Part shown: one piece after another, positions 63,761 through 64,000 of the stretch
How the letters are laid out: each line of letters opens with the position of its first letter
Position numbering within the stretch: the first letter of the stretch is position 1
Assembly: GCF_005491205.1 (NCBI RefSeq)
Contig: NZ_CP028035.1
Location: 496,001 to 560,000, forward strand
From: Nissabacter sp. SGAir0207
Lineage (GTDB): Bacteria > Pseudomonadota > Gammaproteobacteria > Enterobacterales > Enterobacteriaceae
Length of the DNA stretch: 64,000 bases
Reading direction: 5' to 3'
The notes under the pieces: model-generated
Seen by the model: only the letters and a program-made list of their open reading frames with translations
Told to the model about the DNA's origin: nothing
Databases searched by the model: none
Position numbers and translations under genes: made by a program

Positions 63761-64000
63761 TTAGCCGTTGAAGACGTTGTCGAGGTGCGCGCGGTAGCGA
63801 ACGATGTCGTTCTCAATGTCCGGCTGCTTGATCACGTCGTTGCAGATAAAGGTCGGCAGGCCCGCCATGCCCAGGAACTCGTTGGCCTTGTGGAAGTGCA
63901 TGTAAACGCCATCGACGCCCACGCCGTGGAAGAACTGCTCCTGGTCGGTGAAGGCCTCCAGCGGGGCATTCCAGGTCAGGGAGAGCATGTAGGTCTTGCC
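63761..64000 (-). CDS. mdaB: NADPH:quinone oxidoreductase MdaB, C-terminal part (cut by window edge)
   Basis: The last 79 residues of a flavodoxin-like quinone reductase; the 5' part lies beyond the right edge. The visible part reads GKTYMLSLTWNAPLEAF and continues with FHGVGVDGVYMHFHKANEFL, matching E. coli MdaB with few changes. The enzyme reduces quinones by two electrons with NADPH. The gene is followed by ygiN in the same orientation, as in E. coli. Confidence 0.93.
   Translation of the reverse strand, partial: GKTYMLSLTWNAPLEAFTDQEQFFHGVGVDGVYMHFHKANEFLGMAGLPTFICNDVIKQPDIENDIVRYRAHLDNVFNG

Overview
The window is chromosomal DNA from a high-GC member of the Enterobacterales. The order rpsU-dnaG-rpoD / tsaD, ileX-mug, cca-ygiM-ygiF-glnE-hldE, ubiK-ribB-zupT-ygiD-ygiC-ygiB-tolC-nudF-yqiB-cpdA-yqiA-parE and ygiN-mdaB is the one known from Escherichia and its relatives, and most proteins align almost end to end with E. 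coli counterparts recalled from memory. The base composition and the accessory genes (rpfF/rpfR, a gallate cluster, mqo beside tsaD) point away from Escherichia itself. The genus cannot be fixed from the sequence alone.

Layout. 1-3 kb: the N-terminus of treR, a structured leader and a secreted GH20 hexosaminidase. 3-10 kb: alx with its yybP-ykoY riboswitch, a glutamine amidotransferase, ygjR, ygjP, rlmG and fadH. 10-13.6 kb: a convergent rpfF/rpfR pair (diffusible fatty-acid signal synthase and a PAS-GGDEF-EAL receptor). 13.8-16.1 kb: bglX. 16.4-24.2 kb: a small membrane protein and a complete type I restriction-modification operon hsdM-hsdS-hsdR, more AT-rich than its surroundings and ending beside tRNA-Ile(CAU). 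24.3-30.6 kb: ileX, mug, the macromolecular synthesis operon rpsU-dnaG-rpoD and tsaD. 30.7-32.3 kb: mqo. 32.7-40.2 kb: an accessory gallate cluster with transporter, ring-cleavage dioxygenase, tautomerase, hydratase and aldolase, plus a LysR regulator with two DNA-binding domains and an additional dehydrogenase. 40.5-64 kb: conserved housekeeping genes from plsY to mdaB, which runs off the right edge.

How the genes work together. The gallate cluster would take gallate in (GalT), open the ring (GalA), convert 4-oxalomesaconate by tautomerisation (GalD) and hydration (GalB), and split the product into pyruvate and oxaloacetate (GalC). A 25-27 bp element occurs both in the galR/galB gap and upstream of galT-galA and is the best candidate for a shared GalR operator. 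RpfF would make a fatty-acid signal sensed by RpfR, which makes or degrades cyclic-di-GMP. Regulation can be read directly at several places: an FMN riboswitch before ribB, a Mn/pH-type riboswitch before alx, a Mar/Sox/Rob box before tolC, a FadR-like site before fadH and the two rpsU promoters.

The least explained items are the shared gallate-cluster element, the double-HTH LysR protein, the dehydrogenase in the gallate operon, the leader of the GH20 gene with mutually exclusive pairings, and a short Cys/His-containing reading frame in the zupT leader. No CRISPR array, insertion sequence, integrase or prophage gene was seen.
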